DNA of 64,000 bases from Spirodela intermedia (Eukaryota > Streptophyta > Magnoliopsida > Alismatales > Araceae): positions 2,140,501-2,204,500 of the forward strand of contig LR746270.1 of NCBI GenBank assembly GCA_902729315.2, in the 5' to 3' direction. Positions 51,440 to 63,915 of the stretch are shown here, piece by piece (the first letter of the stretch is position 1; each line of letters opens with the position of its first letter). The position numbers and the translations under genes are program-made. A model generated the notes under the pieces. That model was given only the letters and a program-made list of their open reading frames with translations. It did no database searches and was not told the DNA's origin.

Positions 51440-54400
51440 GGGGCGCCCTAGATGAGCCCACCATTTACTTTTTAAGGCCTACATAGCACGTGTCAGCACC
51501 AGGGCGGAGATTTTTTGTGATCCGACAGGCGGCGCCCGCCAAAGTAGCCGCTCACCATTTCGCCAACCGTACTCGTGCCGGCGCACGTGCACGGTTGGTG
51601 GATATTTTCTTACGTGGGCTGTCGTTGATGGAGATCGAAATCGCCGTCCAAAACCACCAAACTTCCTCGTCCTCTTGAATTGGGCCCTTAGTGGGCTTCC
51701 TCTCGGTCAACCCGATGGGCCCAGGCCCAAAAAATGTGACCCAAGAATGTTCTAGCTGTTGTAACGTTAAATACATAATATTTTGATGATTAAAAACACA
51801 TTTAATACCATTTAATATATTACACTATTCCTTTATCTATAAACTTGGATTACATATAAAAAAAAATGTATATATAAGCATGAATAATAATTGAATATAA
51901 CTTCAAAACAAAAGTTCAAATAAATAATCAAAAATACCCAAATAGTAATTCAAGGAATGCATGTGAATTTCATAATGTTGCATTCCATAAATTGGTGGAT
52001 TTTATCATTAAAATTATTACCTTTACATATTTCTATAGAAATTACTAATATTTTTAGAAATTACCCTTGTGATAAGGTAATAATTAGAACTTCAGAATCA
52101 ACGAGATTTTATAAGATCAAATATTTGTATCAAAGTTAACTGAGTATACTATATACTTGTGATGATAGATCATTACTTTCGAATGGTTTTGATATTGAAT
52201 TAATTGATTGAATTCGACCCATTTACACCACTACACAATATTTTATGAATGTTAATTTGTATATTTCTAAAATATTAATCAGTTTGTACCACTGAATATT
52301 AATGAATATCATTCAAAAATAATTTTATTATTTCTGAATTAATGATTTTGCAGGTTTAAATTGTGGCTCAAGTTGTCCATTTCACGATTGTAATTTGTTG
52401 GGGATAATTTGGATAAAGTTGGTTGCTAAATCATGACTTGATTTCATGATGCATACTGATTATGTTTTGATAATAATAGATGCTTACTGAAATTGGTCAA
52501 ATTGATAAGCTTCAGATATATAGATATATTGGTATATAGCAATAATAAGTATTGATTTCTCATAGTAGCTTCTTACCATTTTAATTACTTAATAAATTTA
52601 GGATTCAAAATGTTGAGAGATGACAAAAAATATATAAGGCTTCTAAATGAGATTGATCTATAATTGAATGTCTCGAATGGTTGATTAGTTTTGAATTATT
52701 ACCACCTATCCATTATAGAGAATTCTCTAAAAAATTGAGTGCCCTCCCTAGCTTGTCAAGCTACTAGAAAACAATTAGTCAAGGATTTAAATTTAAGTTA
52801 CATGAGATCTCCTTTGTCTAAAATAAACCTGCAACATCTTCTACATTTAACGAAATTCCTTATGAGAAGAGGAAAACAAAAATCAAGTCATCATCATCAT
52901 CTTCATCCTCTTCATCAAGTTTTCAGACATACTCTAGGTCAAGGCCTTCATCTCTAAAAGTACTTAGAGTGATATCCTTCATAATTTATGTAAAAAAAAG
53001 CTTGCAAAGAAATTATGATTTAATCAGTCAAAAGAGAGTCGAGCCTATAATCAATCTTTGAGAGATAAATTTAGAATAAAATTTTGAGATGAAATCCTGC
53101 ATAAGTTGACCTCAATAATCAATAATTTGGTGAATGATTGATCTAGTAGAACCCAAGAACTAAGGATGTTCTTCTAGAATGGATGTGGGTAAGGAGCCAA
53201 CCATTTCAAAAATCCTAGAGTGTTTTAAATCTAAAACCTATAAAGATTAAATTCAAAGAAGGAAATGAGAGATCTTAGAAATAGTTACAGCCAAGTTAAG
53301 GATTAGAATTTGATGAATTTAGGTCTGATTTTTTTATCAAAGTATAACATAAAATTAAACATTTGCTACTTTGAAACTCCTACCTATGAAGAAACTCTCC
53401 TTGAGAAACTCCTTAATTCAAGTCAAAAGCTTTTGAGGTAAGTAAAACTTGTGTACTTATAGATCATATTTTATTTTTATTTTAAGACAACTACGAATGT
53501 GACCCTCAACCTAGCAAGTCCAAGTTTCAAGAGAAAAACTTAACCATCATTATGACATAGCAGTAATCCATGTTGATGCATATGGCACACACACATTAGC
53601 ACAGGGTAGCTCTTACAAAGAAGTGTCATGTGTGTGAGAGGGCATCATAGCACAGTGTGACACATGCAGATGGCATAGGCTCATGTGCAAGTGCACACAA
53701 CTCAAGTACACCATCCTATTAAGGAAAGAAAATATCATGAGGCACTCATAAATTGGTAGAGGAAAGGACACATAGGTGACCCGTGTTAGTATGATGTGTC
53801 AAATGCTGGCATGGCATAGCATGTGCAGAAACATACATGGCAGTCATGTATACACTTAAAGTCAAAAGCAAAGTATTTTACTAACATAGAGCATGTTTAC
53901 AAAGAATGTTGCATGATGTTACATGAGGCAGCTTAATGCAGCACAATGACAAATGGCTTGAGATGAACAGCACATGAAGTGAGGATGCAAATGTTTACAA
54001 GAGCAATTAGCACAACATGACCGCCATATATGCATGGAACACATGTAATTACATGCAAAAGGTGCATAACAAATTTCCATGCAATACACACAAAACTAGG
54101 TCGTAATAGAAGCTAACATGTATGCTGCTAACTTTTCTTTTAGACCAAACTATTTAATAAGATAGGGTAATGCCTCTTGTGAGAAAGACACAAGGCACTT
54201 CCTCTTCATCTAAAGAGGTAACTCTTATTACAGAAGGGAGAGAACACTAGTTAGCAAAGCAAATGAAGGAAGCATCAAAGTAGCTCTTCCATGTTAGAAA
54301 ATTAATTAATAAATGAATTTTTGATGGTAAAAAATACACAAGATAAATAAATAGATTGATTATATTATTTACCATGCATAAAGTACACATGAATACCCTT

Positions 54401-57400
54401 TAGAAGACGATCATGAAATTAATTAATTATAAACTCCCCAATATATAGAAAATGATTACAAGATACTTCAAGGAATGTATTTAAATATCATCCTTTAAAT
54501 TATTAAATATGGATGAATTTAGCATCAAAAAGCAATTCTATGTTTACTAATGTTGGAAATGTTAACATTTACAAAAAAAAATGTAGTAAAATATCCATAT
54601 ATAAGTCCAATTTATGTTATGCATCCAAGATTTGAAATTATTGATTCATATTTTTTTAATGAATAAAAATTGATTAAATTTGAACTAATAAAATGGTTAT
54701 TCTGAACTCTTTACTACTATTAATATTAATTAAAAATTATTTTTAAATAGCATAAGTCACCAAAGCCTGAATTACATAATTAATTTTGTTGAATAAATTA
54801 AATTTAAACATTTTTTAGCACATTTAATATCGATTTTCAACTATTTAAATTCATAAATAATTTTATAACTTTAATCTTAAAAAAGGACAAAAAATAGAGA
54901 GGACTTGAATTCATTTTCTCAATAAATTCAGTCTTTCTCCAAAGACTAACTGGTTCTAAATACCATTCTCGACCTCTCTATAGTTTACTTTTTTTTCTTA
55001 TAATAGTTTCAAAGAATTGCATGTAAAATTAAGTGGCCTTTGAAGCTTACATAAAATAATAAGAATACATGGAGTTGCAAAGTACAATTTAATTCAAATG
55101 TGATCGTTCTTAACTTGTTTGAAGTGACAACATTTTACTATAATCAAATAGCTTTCATGTGTGAACAAGATAAAGAAAACCGGGAAAAATTTGTTTTATT
55201 CTTCACCAAAAAAAATTCATATATAATCTTTCTCAACTACTAGAAAATCTCACAATGAAATCTTTATTTGGTACAAGATAAACGTGTGATAATGAACAAT
55301 CATTGACTAAAATATTTGATTAGTGGAACTTAAGAATATGATGTTTTTGGATAGTGAACATAGCTAAGGGACCAAATCACTATTAAAATCTTGGGGTACT
55401 CAAAATTTTGATATAAAAAAGTTAAGATATTTTTTTATCACACCACTATAAACTGAGATGATTTGATTGACTTTTCAAATATCACCTAATTACAATCTCT
55501 ATTAAAGTTCAATGGTAAGGCAATAAACAATCAGGTTAGAAATATGGCAGTGGTCAGCCCATTTAAAGGAGAAAGCATAAATGGGAGGGGCTCAGCCTAA
55601 AACCATAATTTTTTTTAAATGATTTCTCTTTCTTGTTTTTGATTACAAAGTAGACTAACACAAAGAGTGAGACACCCAACACAATCCATTCATCAAGCAC
55701 CACACACAGCTCAATCTCTTAAGGAAAGAACATTTTGATTTCCTTGATCATACTTTCTTATTTCCATCATTTCTCATGTGAAGGTAAATCCAACAAATAT
55801 CAAGCATTCGTCATGCCACATCCATTTGATTGACCTTACAACGGCAAGAGGTCTCTATGTTTTTTTACATCATTTTTTGTTGTCATCTCTCTTCTATGTG
55901 AAAGGGACCCTAAAGAACTAGAATGAAAGGAAGAATGGCTCAACATTTATCCATGCACCATACCTTTAAATTTGGTCCGCACGAAACAAAGAGAATAGGT
56001 TACTGAGGCCAATCTATATGCTGTCATTCGGATTAAGCCAATAAGAAAAAAAAGGAAGTGATTGTCTAAATCAATATGTGTTGTATTTTGATCCAGAAAA
56101 CACCAAAGGAGAATATTTCAAGATCATCTAATCATCCACATCATCACAACATAATTGTACCAACAAGATAAAATCATAAATTCGCTACGCACAAATTTTG
56201 TGTCTCTTGATTAAATTTTTAATATGAAGGACAAGTCTTCAAACTGATGACATTGAGAAGAAGACAAAATCATCAGATATTTATCTATTGATCAAGTCTA
56301 TAAACAGAATTGATCTAACATCAAGTAATCACATATCATTCATACCAATTCAACTTCAAGCTGATATAATTCCACCATAGTGTGATCAATCCAAAAAAAG
56401 GAAATAAATCCTACAAAGAGGACATTATAATTTGGTAATTTCTTCCTATTTTTTTAATTAGTTTTGAGAAATTTGATATTCTTAAATTTTTGCTCTCTAA
56501 GATGATAGAAATGGAAGTACGATCTAGAGAAGCATATGATGTGCGATTGTGACATAGACCTTTGTCAATTTGAGCCCCTCATCAACAGCTAACTTGAAGA
56601 AAACCTTCTAATGAGGACATTGGATTCGTAGTGTGGAAGAGGACATAAGCCTTCCGCTCAAAAAATTTAAGTTTCAAGATCAAGGCTCCACTTTGAACAT
56701 TAGGTGGTGCAATGATCCTTGTGGGCAAGTGCAGCATTAGCCTTTTGTAGCATGACATGGCACACAACAAGATCACCTCATGCGCAACGGCACACAATGG
56801 CACAATGCACACGCAAGAGGCACATGTTGGCATACATGGACGATGTTGATGAGTGCACAAGTGCACACGGCTAGAGTGGACATCATGGTTAGGCGGCACT
56901 GGTGAGGATCGTAGGCAGAGAGCGAGCTATAGTGGCCGACGTGATGGCATAGCGTGGCACAACGCCGGCATGCTTTGCATACACCATTGTGCGCAGGGCA
57001 TGTGTCTATACTTACAAATGGACGACTCTACCAGCATGGACTGCCTTTGAGGCAGTACCCCACAAAACTCTGAAGGAAACAAGCATGATGTGAGATGATA
57101 GCAGCTCAATGCCACACAACAACGACGTAATTTTGGCTTAGTGCGGCGTAGACAGCACAGGATGTGGGTACGCGAAGGCATGCAGGACTGTGAGACGTGA
57201 CGCAACGGGCATGTGTAAGGGGAGTGTGGGGTAGCTGCGTGTGTCCGGCACGTCGTAGACGAACTCACCAGACGCTGGTGACCAGATCATGATAAGGGGG
57301 GAGCTGCACTACTAAACAAAGCAGGGGGGCCTCCAACTGATTAAAAAATGGCTTACAAACAAATAAATAGATGCCGTGGCTGAGATTTTTTCAATTTTTG

Positions 57401-57570
57401 TGGTGCGTATAAAATAAGAATAATATTTACAGGCTTTGTGAGAGTAAAAAAATGAAAAAATAAAAATAATATTTACAGCGAAGGTGTGCCGCCGGGAGTC
57501 AAACCGAAGTGACCACCGGTGTGGCCTTATTCGGACCGGTGGTCCCTCCTTCCCTGTCTCCTCTCGGTAG
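51440..57570. other. Gene-free AT-rich spacer between the PSAT genes
   Basis: About 6 kb without a recognisable gene. Near the PSAT1 side there are TGGGCC/GGCCCA motifs (about 51690-51730). Two patches (about 53560-53710 and 56740-56900) share CA/TG-rich wording such as TGTTGATG and GTGCACAC and may be fragments of one repeat family. The rest is AT-rich with no LTR or terminal inverted repeat that I could pair. Confidence 0.5.
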
Positions 57571-57579
57571 CTCGCTCGT

Positions 57580-58956
57580 TCAGGAAGGGGGGGCCTCATC
57601 GGTGCTGCGCTGGTGGTGGGCTCGGAAGTCCCTCATGAACGCCGCAAGCCTCTCAACGCCGGCAAGGGGGAGCCCGTTGATCTTGGGTGTGCCGATCGCC
57701 ACCGCCACCGCCCCCTGGTGGGCGCCCAGCTCCGCCATGCCGGCCCGCTGCGCCTCCGCCACGAACTTCCGCTCCAGGTCCCTCCGTGCCAGCATGAACG
57801 GGACGTTCATCGCCGACCTCGCCGCCGGGTCCTCCACCGTGCACACGTAGAATCCGTTGCTCCTTTCGATGGCCTCGTAGATCACCGCCGCCTTCTCCCT
57901 GTTCCTCCTCTCCGCCGCCGCGAGGCCCCCCTGCTCCAGCAGATCCTCGAACACCAGCGCGCATAGGTAGATAGCGACGGCCGGCGGCGAGTTGCAGAGA
58001 CTCGCCGCTCCGTCGGCGTGGGAGGCGAAGTTGAGCATGGTGGGGGTCCCCGGCTGGGCCTTCCCGATGAGGTCCCGCCGGACGATGGCCACCGTGAGCC
58101 CAGCCGGCCCAACGTTCCCCTGCGCGCCGGCGTAGATGAGACCGAACTTGGAGACGTCCAACGGTTTTGAGCAGAAATTGGAGGACATGTCCGCCACCAG
58201 GACGGCATCTCCTCCGGCGGGCACCGGGAAATCCTTGAATTCCAGCGCTTGGACGCTCTCGTCGGCGCAGATGTGGAGGAATCTCGCGGCCGGGTCGTGC
58301 CGGAGCTCCTCCGGCGAGGGAATCCTGGTGAAGTTGAAGGCTTTCCCCGTCCAGGCGACGGCGGCGCTGCAATGGCCGGCGGCTTCCTCATAGGCCTTCT
58401 CGCTCCAGGACCCGGTGATCACATAGTCGGCGGCGTCTTCAGGGGAGGAGCAGAGGTTGAGGGGAACGGCGGCGAAGTTGCTGGCGACGCCGCCGGGGAG
58501 GAAGAGGACGGCGTAGCTGGGGGGGATGAGGAGGAGCTCGCGGAGGGCGGACTCGGCCCTGGCTATAGCGGTAACAAGGTCCTTCTTCCTGTGAGTTGTC
58601 TTCTCCGCGGCGGTGGCCCCGCCGCCGCGGCAGCTCAGGAGCTCCGACCGGGCCTTCTGGGCGACCCGCTCGGGGAGGCTCGCCGGAGTGGCGGCGAAGC
58701 TGAACACGCGGTCGTGGGCGGGCGGTGGATGAGGAGACGCGTCGGGCACTATCGGGCAGAGCGCCGCGCAGGAGACGCGAAGCGCGGCGCTCTCGGGGAC
58801 AACCCAGCGGCGGCGGCGTCGCCGCCCAGAGGGGAAGGGCCCGGGCATCCCGGGGAGACCATCGCCGGCTGAGCTCCAGCGAAGACGAAGGAACTTGCAG
58901 ATGGGTGCTGCTGCTACTGCAAACATAATGGCTGTTGTCGGTCTCCTCGAAGCCAC
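57580..58956 (-). CDS. PSAT-like protein lacking the PLP lysine (putative pseudoenzyme)
   Basis: An intronless, uninterrupted 458-residue frame, colinear with PSAT1 from DRVFSFAATPASLPERV to GLPLAGVERLAAFMRDF. The catalytic lysine position is glycine (YAGAQGNVGPAG, G280; codon GGG). PSAT1 has AAG here, so at least two base changes occurred. The second substrate site [15 protein letters not shown] is replaced by a segment without those His/Arg residues (about 411-426). GPA after FAA reads [11 protein letters not shown] reads PGGVASNF, and MEMSHR reads EKTTHR, keeping HR. Kept are the VADMSSNF aspartate and W184. Aminotransferase activity is not expected. The N-terminus is Arg-rich (RRRRRR) and could be a plastid transit peptide. 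A TATA-like GCATATAAAT sits only about 15 bp upstream of the first ATG, so the ATG at 58926 (MFAVAAAP) may be the real start. Tandem paralogue of PSAT1. Confidence 0.85.
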   Translation of the reverse strand: MASRRPTTAIMFAVAAAPICKFLRLRWSSAGDGLPGMPGPFPSGRRRRRRWVVPESAALRVSCAALCPIVPDASPHPPPAHDRVFSFAATPASLPERVAQKARSELLSCRGGGATAAEKTTHRKKDLVTAIARAESALRELLLIPPSYAVLFLPGGVASNFAAVPLNLCSSPEDAADYVITGSWSEKAYEEAAGHCSAAVAWTGKAFNFTRIPSPEELRHDPAARFLHICADESVQALEFKDFPVPAGGDAVLVADMSSNFCSKPLDVSKFGLIYAGAQGNVGPAGLTVAIVRRDLIGKAQPGTPTMLNFASHADGAASLCNSPPAVAIYLCALVFEDLLEQGGLAAAERRNREKAAVIYEAIERSNGFYVCTVEDPAARSAMNVPFMLARRDLERKFVAEAQRAGMAELGAHQGAVAVAIGTPKINGLPLAGVERLAAFMRDFRAHHQRSTDEAPPS

Positions 58957-58966
58957 CCCACAGTAA

Positions 58967-58978
58967 ATTTATATGCAT
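58967..58978 (-). promoter_or_regulatory. TATA-like box of PSAT-like gene
   Basis: ATGCATATAAAT on the minus strand. It is too near the first in-frame ATG (58956) for a normal 25-35 bp TATA-to-start distance, which favours the second ATG at 58926. Confidence 0.5.
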
Positions 58979-59199
58979 GAAGCCCGTGAAGGAGCACGGA
59001 CTCTCTCTATCTCTGCCCAGCAATCTGTGTGCTGCCCACGGGCAGCCTCGGACCTGGTCTTCTGAGAGAGGAGTTGACCCCGGGCACGCGCCGGTAGTTC
59101 ACGGCGAAATGGCGTCCACATGATATTTGAATTTATTCCTCGTCCTATATTTTGCGTTACTCGTTTGTGGACGAGGTTCATCTGAAGACTAACCAGAGA

Positions 59200-59244
59200 A
59201 GAGAGAGAGAGAGAGGATTTCAACAGTCGAGACTCTGGAAGCTT

Positions 59245-59275
<31 letters not shown>
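59200..59275. repeat. GA microsatellites
   Basis: Two GA runs (about 59201-59215 and 59247-59274) upstream of the PSAT-like gene. No gene is associated with them. Confidence 0.9.
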
Positions 59276-59497
59276 TCGTCGATGCACGCCAGATGTTTGT
59301 CGTTATAGCCGAAGGGAATGTTTCCACTGGGCGTGGACGAATAGTATTTGATGACTCTGTAAGAGGACGTAAGGCCTGAGCTCACGCCATCGAGAAGAAG
59401 CAATTCACAGTCGATATATCCACGAACACAGCTCGACCTTACAGATCACTCGATACCATGGCAGGCTTCTCCAATGTGTCTGTTCATCTACCCAAGT

Positions 59498-59550
59498 GTC
59501 TAAGCAATATTATTCTAAATAATTATTATTTAGAATAATATTGCTTAGAC
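59498..59550. repeat. Perfect palindrome, 26-bp arms
   Basis: The segment starts GTCTAAGCAATATTATTC and ends with its exact reverse complement, GAATAATATTGCTTAGAC. The two 26-bp arms match without mismatch around a single central T. It is AT-rich and sits in the spacer between the PSAT-like gene and the next gene. It could be the core of a MITE, a hairpin RNA or a recent inverted duplication. Confidence 0.95.
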
Positions 59551-60366
59551 TTATCAATGACCAGAAGCTGTGAAAATGGGCGAATGTGGCAAGAAGATAT
59601 AATGATAGATACTAATGTGGGATCCTAGCTGAATCAGGTCAATAATATTTCAAGGCCTAATATCCAATAAAAAATATAAAGTGATAACAATGGGATCCAT
59701 TTTACAAGATACATTACAAGTCCCTGCAAACAGTAATATAAAAATCAAGTTTCCACCTTTCTACATAATTTTTGAAGCCCGGAGAAGATGAAAACTATTT
59801 TTTCCCTGAATTATGTTTATTCTCAGTCAACTCATTGAAGAAATATAAAAGGAATCGATTTTCAGGAAAAATCAGACTTTTTTCCTGCTAAATGATGGTT
59901 AAAAAACACAGTTTTCAGCGGTTATTTTTCAGTTCATTTATAAGAACTGTGGCAATATTTTCATCCCGGGGTATGTGGCAAGAAGAACCTGATCAATCAA
60001 GAAGTATGCTTGAGAATCAGATGACTATGCTTATAAATCTGGAGTGTGACCAAAGTTTCTCCACATGCCCAGAAATAATCGGAGGCAGCGGGCAGGAGCA
60101 GACTCCAGTGAGCTCCATTGCTTCCCCCTCTCATCCTCCATCTGCAAGAGACAGATGATGATGCTACAGTTTATGATTGCTCAAAGTGTGAGGGCTTGGC
60201 CGATCTGGATGATGATGATGATGATCCTCTCCTGATCGGACTCCTGACTGCGCTTACTCCTCTGCTTGGATTGGAGTGGAAGGAAAACAGATGCTTTTTT
60301 TCCCGGAGAAAAGAAGAAGAAATCTGAATGGCACTGCTCTTGCTTTGGATTCTCAGTCAGAACCCC

Positions 60367-61716
60367 TCACCGGTACTCGTTGAATGCCCCCAAAGGGAAT
60401 TTTCCAGAGAGAGCCGCGGCAGCCAAGTCTATCCTCTCTTGGTCCTGGAAAAAAATCCTCCAGTGTTTCAACATTCTTCATAAGAAGATGCCGATTAATA
60501 AAAGATATAATCTACTAGTTGTTTTAGGATAATAATATTAGGCTTAACAGTTCTACCCACTAAGTAAGAAACCCATGCGATAAGAATCACAAATCAGTAT
60601 ATATCTCCACCCATAAACGGGAGCAATTTATTTTTTTAGTGTAACAATAGTTGGCTCCACAGTTCTACCCATTGCATGAAAAACCCGTGCTATAGAATCC
60701 CAAATAAGTATCTATCACAGTAATTGAAAAGAGCAGCGAGAAAAATGTAGGAAATAATTTTTCATTTTGTAGGTGCGTGAAGAGGTTGAAGTAATTTTGT
60801 ACCTTTCCGACAAAACTGATGATGAGGGGTCCAGCTCTGGATCTGCGATGACTGCCTGAGTAATCAGGAAACATGAATCAAGAGACTCCATGGAAAATCA
60901 TTTGAAGCCTTGTAAACCAAAAATGCAGATTTAAATATGATTGATATAAAATAGCCAGCCTTACCTATGTAAATGTCAGGGAAGTCGAGGCATAATTGTG
61001 CTACAGTTTGAGCAGCTTCTACCTGCATAACATGGGGCCGATAATATTATCCCAAGTGCTACAATCAACAACTAGGGTAAATAATATTTGCCCAAATATG
61101 GCATAGACTAACTCTAGTTAATACCAGTATGATAGTTTTTCTAGCCATCAAGTAACATGAATTGTGCTAAATTCTGTTGCCACAAGCTGCTGCTAAGCAA
61201 GAACAAGTCCTAGGAAGAACTTGCATCCACCTTCATAGCTAAATTATTCAGTTATCTATCCCCTAGCATGAGCTCCCAACTAAGTCATAGAATTTTAGAT
61301 TCTCAATGACATGGTGGTTTTCCAGCGTTTATCTAAGATTTATGGTCTTAATGATGTACCCTAGCTTCAGGTTTCATGCTCTCAAGCAAAAAAGCAAAAC
61401 GCTCTCGTGAAAAAAAATCAGCACTGCAAACGAAAAGGCCACAAACTTAGATCCGCATAAACTGGATTATTAATCTTATATCATCGCCAGCATCCTGAAA
61501 AAAAGTAATAGGATAACTTCAATTCATCACGAAATGGCCAAGACAATGCTAAGGAAGCCAGAAGCGCACATCAGAAAGCATTGTACTCAGATGCTTTGAC
61601 GAAAAGGGCGCCATCTGCACCAAGGGGGTGTTCGGCAGGGTCAGCAGACAGTCCCATTCCTTGTCCAGCTCGGTGACATTCGTAGAAGTAAGAACTATCA
61701 CATTGCGGCATTTGAT
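60367..61716 (-). CDS. Conserved protein, C-terminal exons; possibly molybdopterin-binding-domain-like
   Basis: Four exons join in phase with GT-AG borders: 61570-61716, 60965-61022, 60803-60855 and 60367-60444. They give the last 111 residues before the stop. Earlier exons must lie at or beyond the right edge. Segments include IKCRNVIVLTSTNVTELDKE, VEAAQTVAQLCLDFPDIYIG, RSRAGPLIISFVGKDQERI and ALSGKFPLGAFNEYR. The consistent phase and conserved-looking wording make it a real gene. The FPDIYIG...R.GPLIISF.GKDQ pattern recalls plant proteins annotated with a MoCF/CinA-type molybdopterin-binding domain and FAD-synthase relatives, but I cannot confirm that. A Copia-like element lies upstream, in what must be an intron if the gene is intact. 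Confidence 0.7.
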
Positions 61717-62520
61717 CTGAGCAAAAAAGAAAGGCACTGCACAATTTAGACAGTCATTGCTGCTTCTAAGGAACATCAATGATTTAGTTCTAGACAGTAG
61801 GAACGGGAATTCCTCAAACATCAATTCTACATCAAAAGATGCTTTTCCTAGTCAAAAAAAAAATTAAAATCTATCATATAATAATCAAGTCAATCGCAGA
61901 AATATCTCATTTTTTACCCATATTTTATCAGAGAGCGCCCCCGTAAAACTTCCATTCATTCTAACCCCATGAGTATTTACATCCTTTGTTCAGATGTTCA
62001 CCGTGATTTCTTCTTCAGAGTTCTAATCCTCAAACAGGTATTCATCATGATACATTGGGATGCCAAGATTCTTGCGAGAGGGAATTAACCCAATAGACTG
62101 GAAACTTGTATAAAGAAAATGCTCTGTCAGTGAGGAAAGGTGTCCGGAATAGAGATGCAATGGGACCAAAGATTGCCAGATCCACCGTATGATGACAAGG
62201 AACACAGATCACATGATTCCAAGAATTAATAAATGATTCATTCCTTCATTAAAATAACTTTTCACTGATAACCTTCATTACCACGAGAAATTCCAGGCAC
62301 TCAAAAAATTGCAATCGCTTATTTGTATGACTGGGTATACCAGAAAGACATCAAGAGGTCTAGTCCACCAGACAACCATTCCCCATAACTTTTTAAAAGA
62401 GTTCGTCCTTCATACATTAGTTCCAATCCGGTAAAATTTCCCAAATGGGACAAGCCTGGCTAATCTAATTCTCAAAACCCTCTCAGTCAGAAGCCATTAG
62501 CCAGAGCTATTGGGAAAGGT
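61717..62520. other. Intron-like DNA, no exon recognised
   Basis: Presumed intron of the minus-strand gene, between its exon at 61716 and the Copia-like element. No additional conserved exon could be picked out. Confidence 0.45.
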
Positions 62521-62564
62521 AACTGTGCGGAAAAGGCGTAATTAGGAGTTAGTTTCTGTTGATC

Positions 62565-62628
62565 AGCTTCCTAGCTGGCTAGTTTCCTAGTTAGTCAGTT
62601 TCCCAGTTTGTCAGTTTCTTAGTTGGTC
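62565..62628. repeat. 16-bp tandem repeat in Copia LTR
   Basis: Four head-to-tail 16-bp units of the form AGTTTCCTAGTTAGTC with a few substitutions each, in the U3 part of the LTR. Confidence 0.85.
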
Positions 62629-63782
62629 GGCTTCCTTAACCTTGGAAGTTACCCTTTTTTCTGGCCAAGGTAATTGTATATAGCTAGCAATTGTTCTATG
62701 ATCTGAAAATCAGAAGAGTTCTTTCCCGAATGTTTATCCTTGTATGGTTGCATCATGGTATCAAATCCTTAGACTTGAAAATTTAGGAACTTTTTCCATG
62801 GTTTTCAAGGTCAGCCTTAATTGCCGACAATCCCTCCTGATTATCAACCTTCATTGTCCATTCTCTCAGCCTTAAACACCAACAGTTCTTTCCCTGCCAT
62901 AGCTTTCAGTTTTCCTGCAGATTTCAGACGTTCTGTACTGTCCCAGGCCTTACAAATGTCAGAGGCAGTTGAGAAGATCACTGCAACACAATCGGATCAA
63001 TTTGTACGGTTTCAACAATCAGGAGTTGAAGAAAATTCAGGCTGTACACTCTGTGCTGAAAGGGAAAGTGAAGATCAGCCATCTCAAAGGTGCAGAGCTG
63101 AAACCAGGTGATCCTCAGTTCGCGGCATGGGACGAGGAATATTTCAGATTACTGCCTAGTGGGGGAATTCTACGACACATGAGATTACCAACACAGTATA
63201 TCCTTGGCTACAGCCAAAGATATCTAACATGCAATCCAACAGACTTATTCCAAAGATAGAGGCGTGGCCCAAGTATATGAAATTAAGGTGACGACAATTG
63301 CTGCAAAACAGGGAAGGTAAAACAGTTGAGGAATACGCTAATCAGTCGAAAGTTTTGTGGCATGAACTTGACAATTATAGGGTGATTAATACAAAATGTC
63401 CTGAGGATGCAGCTAGTCTGAAGGATTTCATTGAGGAAGACAGTTTACGATTTTCTCATTGGGTTTAATCTAGAATTTGATCAAGTGAAAATTCAGAATA
63501 CCAGCAAGCAGGAGGAGGTCCCACGCTTTAATGAGGTAGTGACACTGATTGAAGGAGAGGAAAACAGAAGAGGCTTGATGCTCGAATCAGAAGGTATGGC
63601 TATGGTGACAAGAGGTAGCAATAATTCAGCCACTAAAGTAAAGAGAGCATAAGTTGCTAAGACTGAACGTAAGAATAGCTACGGTGCGCTTACTGTAAGA
63701 AGCCACATCATCCTCGTGAACAATGTTGGAAGCTCTATGGAAAACTTCCAAGTCAAGAAAAGGGACAGAAAAGAGAGCAGCC

Positions 63783-63915
63783 AAGGAGCAATGGTCAAAT
63801 GTCTTTTCCACATACTCTCCTTGTCCAAACAATTGTCCAAGCAGTAGGGAAATAGCGAAGGAACAATGGTCAAATGCCTTTCAACATACTCTCCTTGTCC
63901 AAAGAGTAGGAAAAT
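63783..63915. repeat. 75-bp tandem duplication in Copia gag
   Basis: AAGGAGCAATGGTCAAATG...CATACTCTCCTTGTCC at 63783 recurs at 63858 with small differences, a period of 75 bp. It lies just after the zinc knuckle. Confidence 0.85.

Noticed and set aside
58249-58872. Long plus-strand frame opposite the PSAT-like gene
   Set aside because: Same cause: GC-rich antisense shadow with Gly/Ala/Glu-biased translation and no domain.
59498-59550. MicroRNA precursor
   Set aside because: Arms pair perfectly with a one-base loop, unlike plant miRNA precursors, which have bulges and larger loops.
60118-60532. Plus-strand frames with an Asp run
   Set aside because: They lie over the 3' flank and last exon of the minus-strand gene, and their composition reflects a GAT microsatellite.
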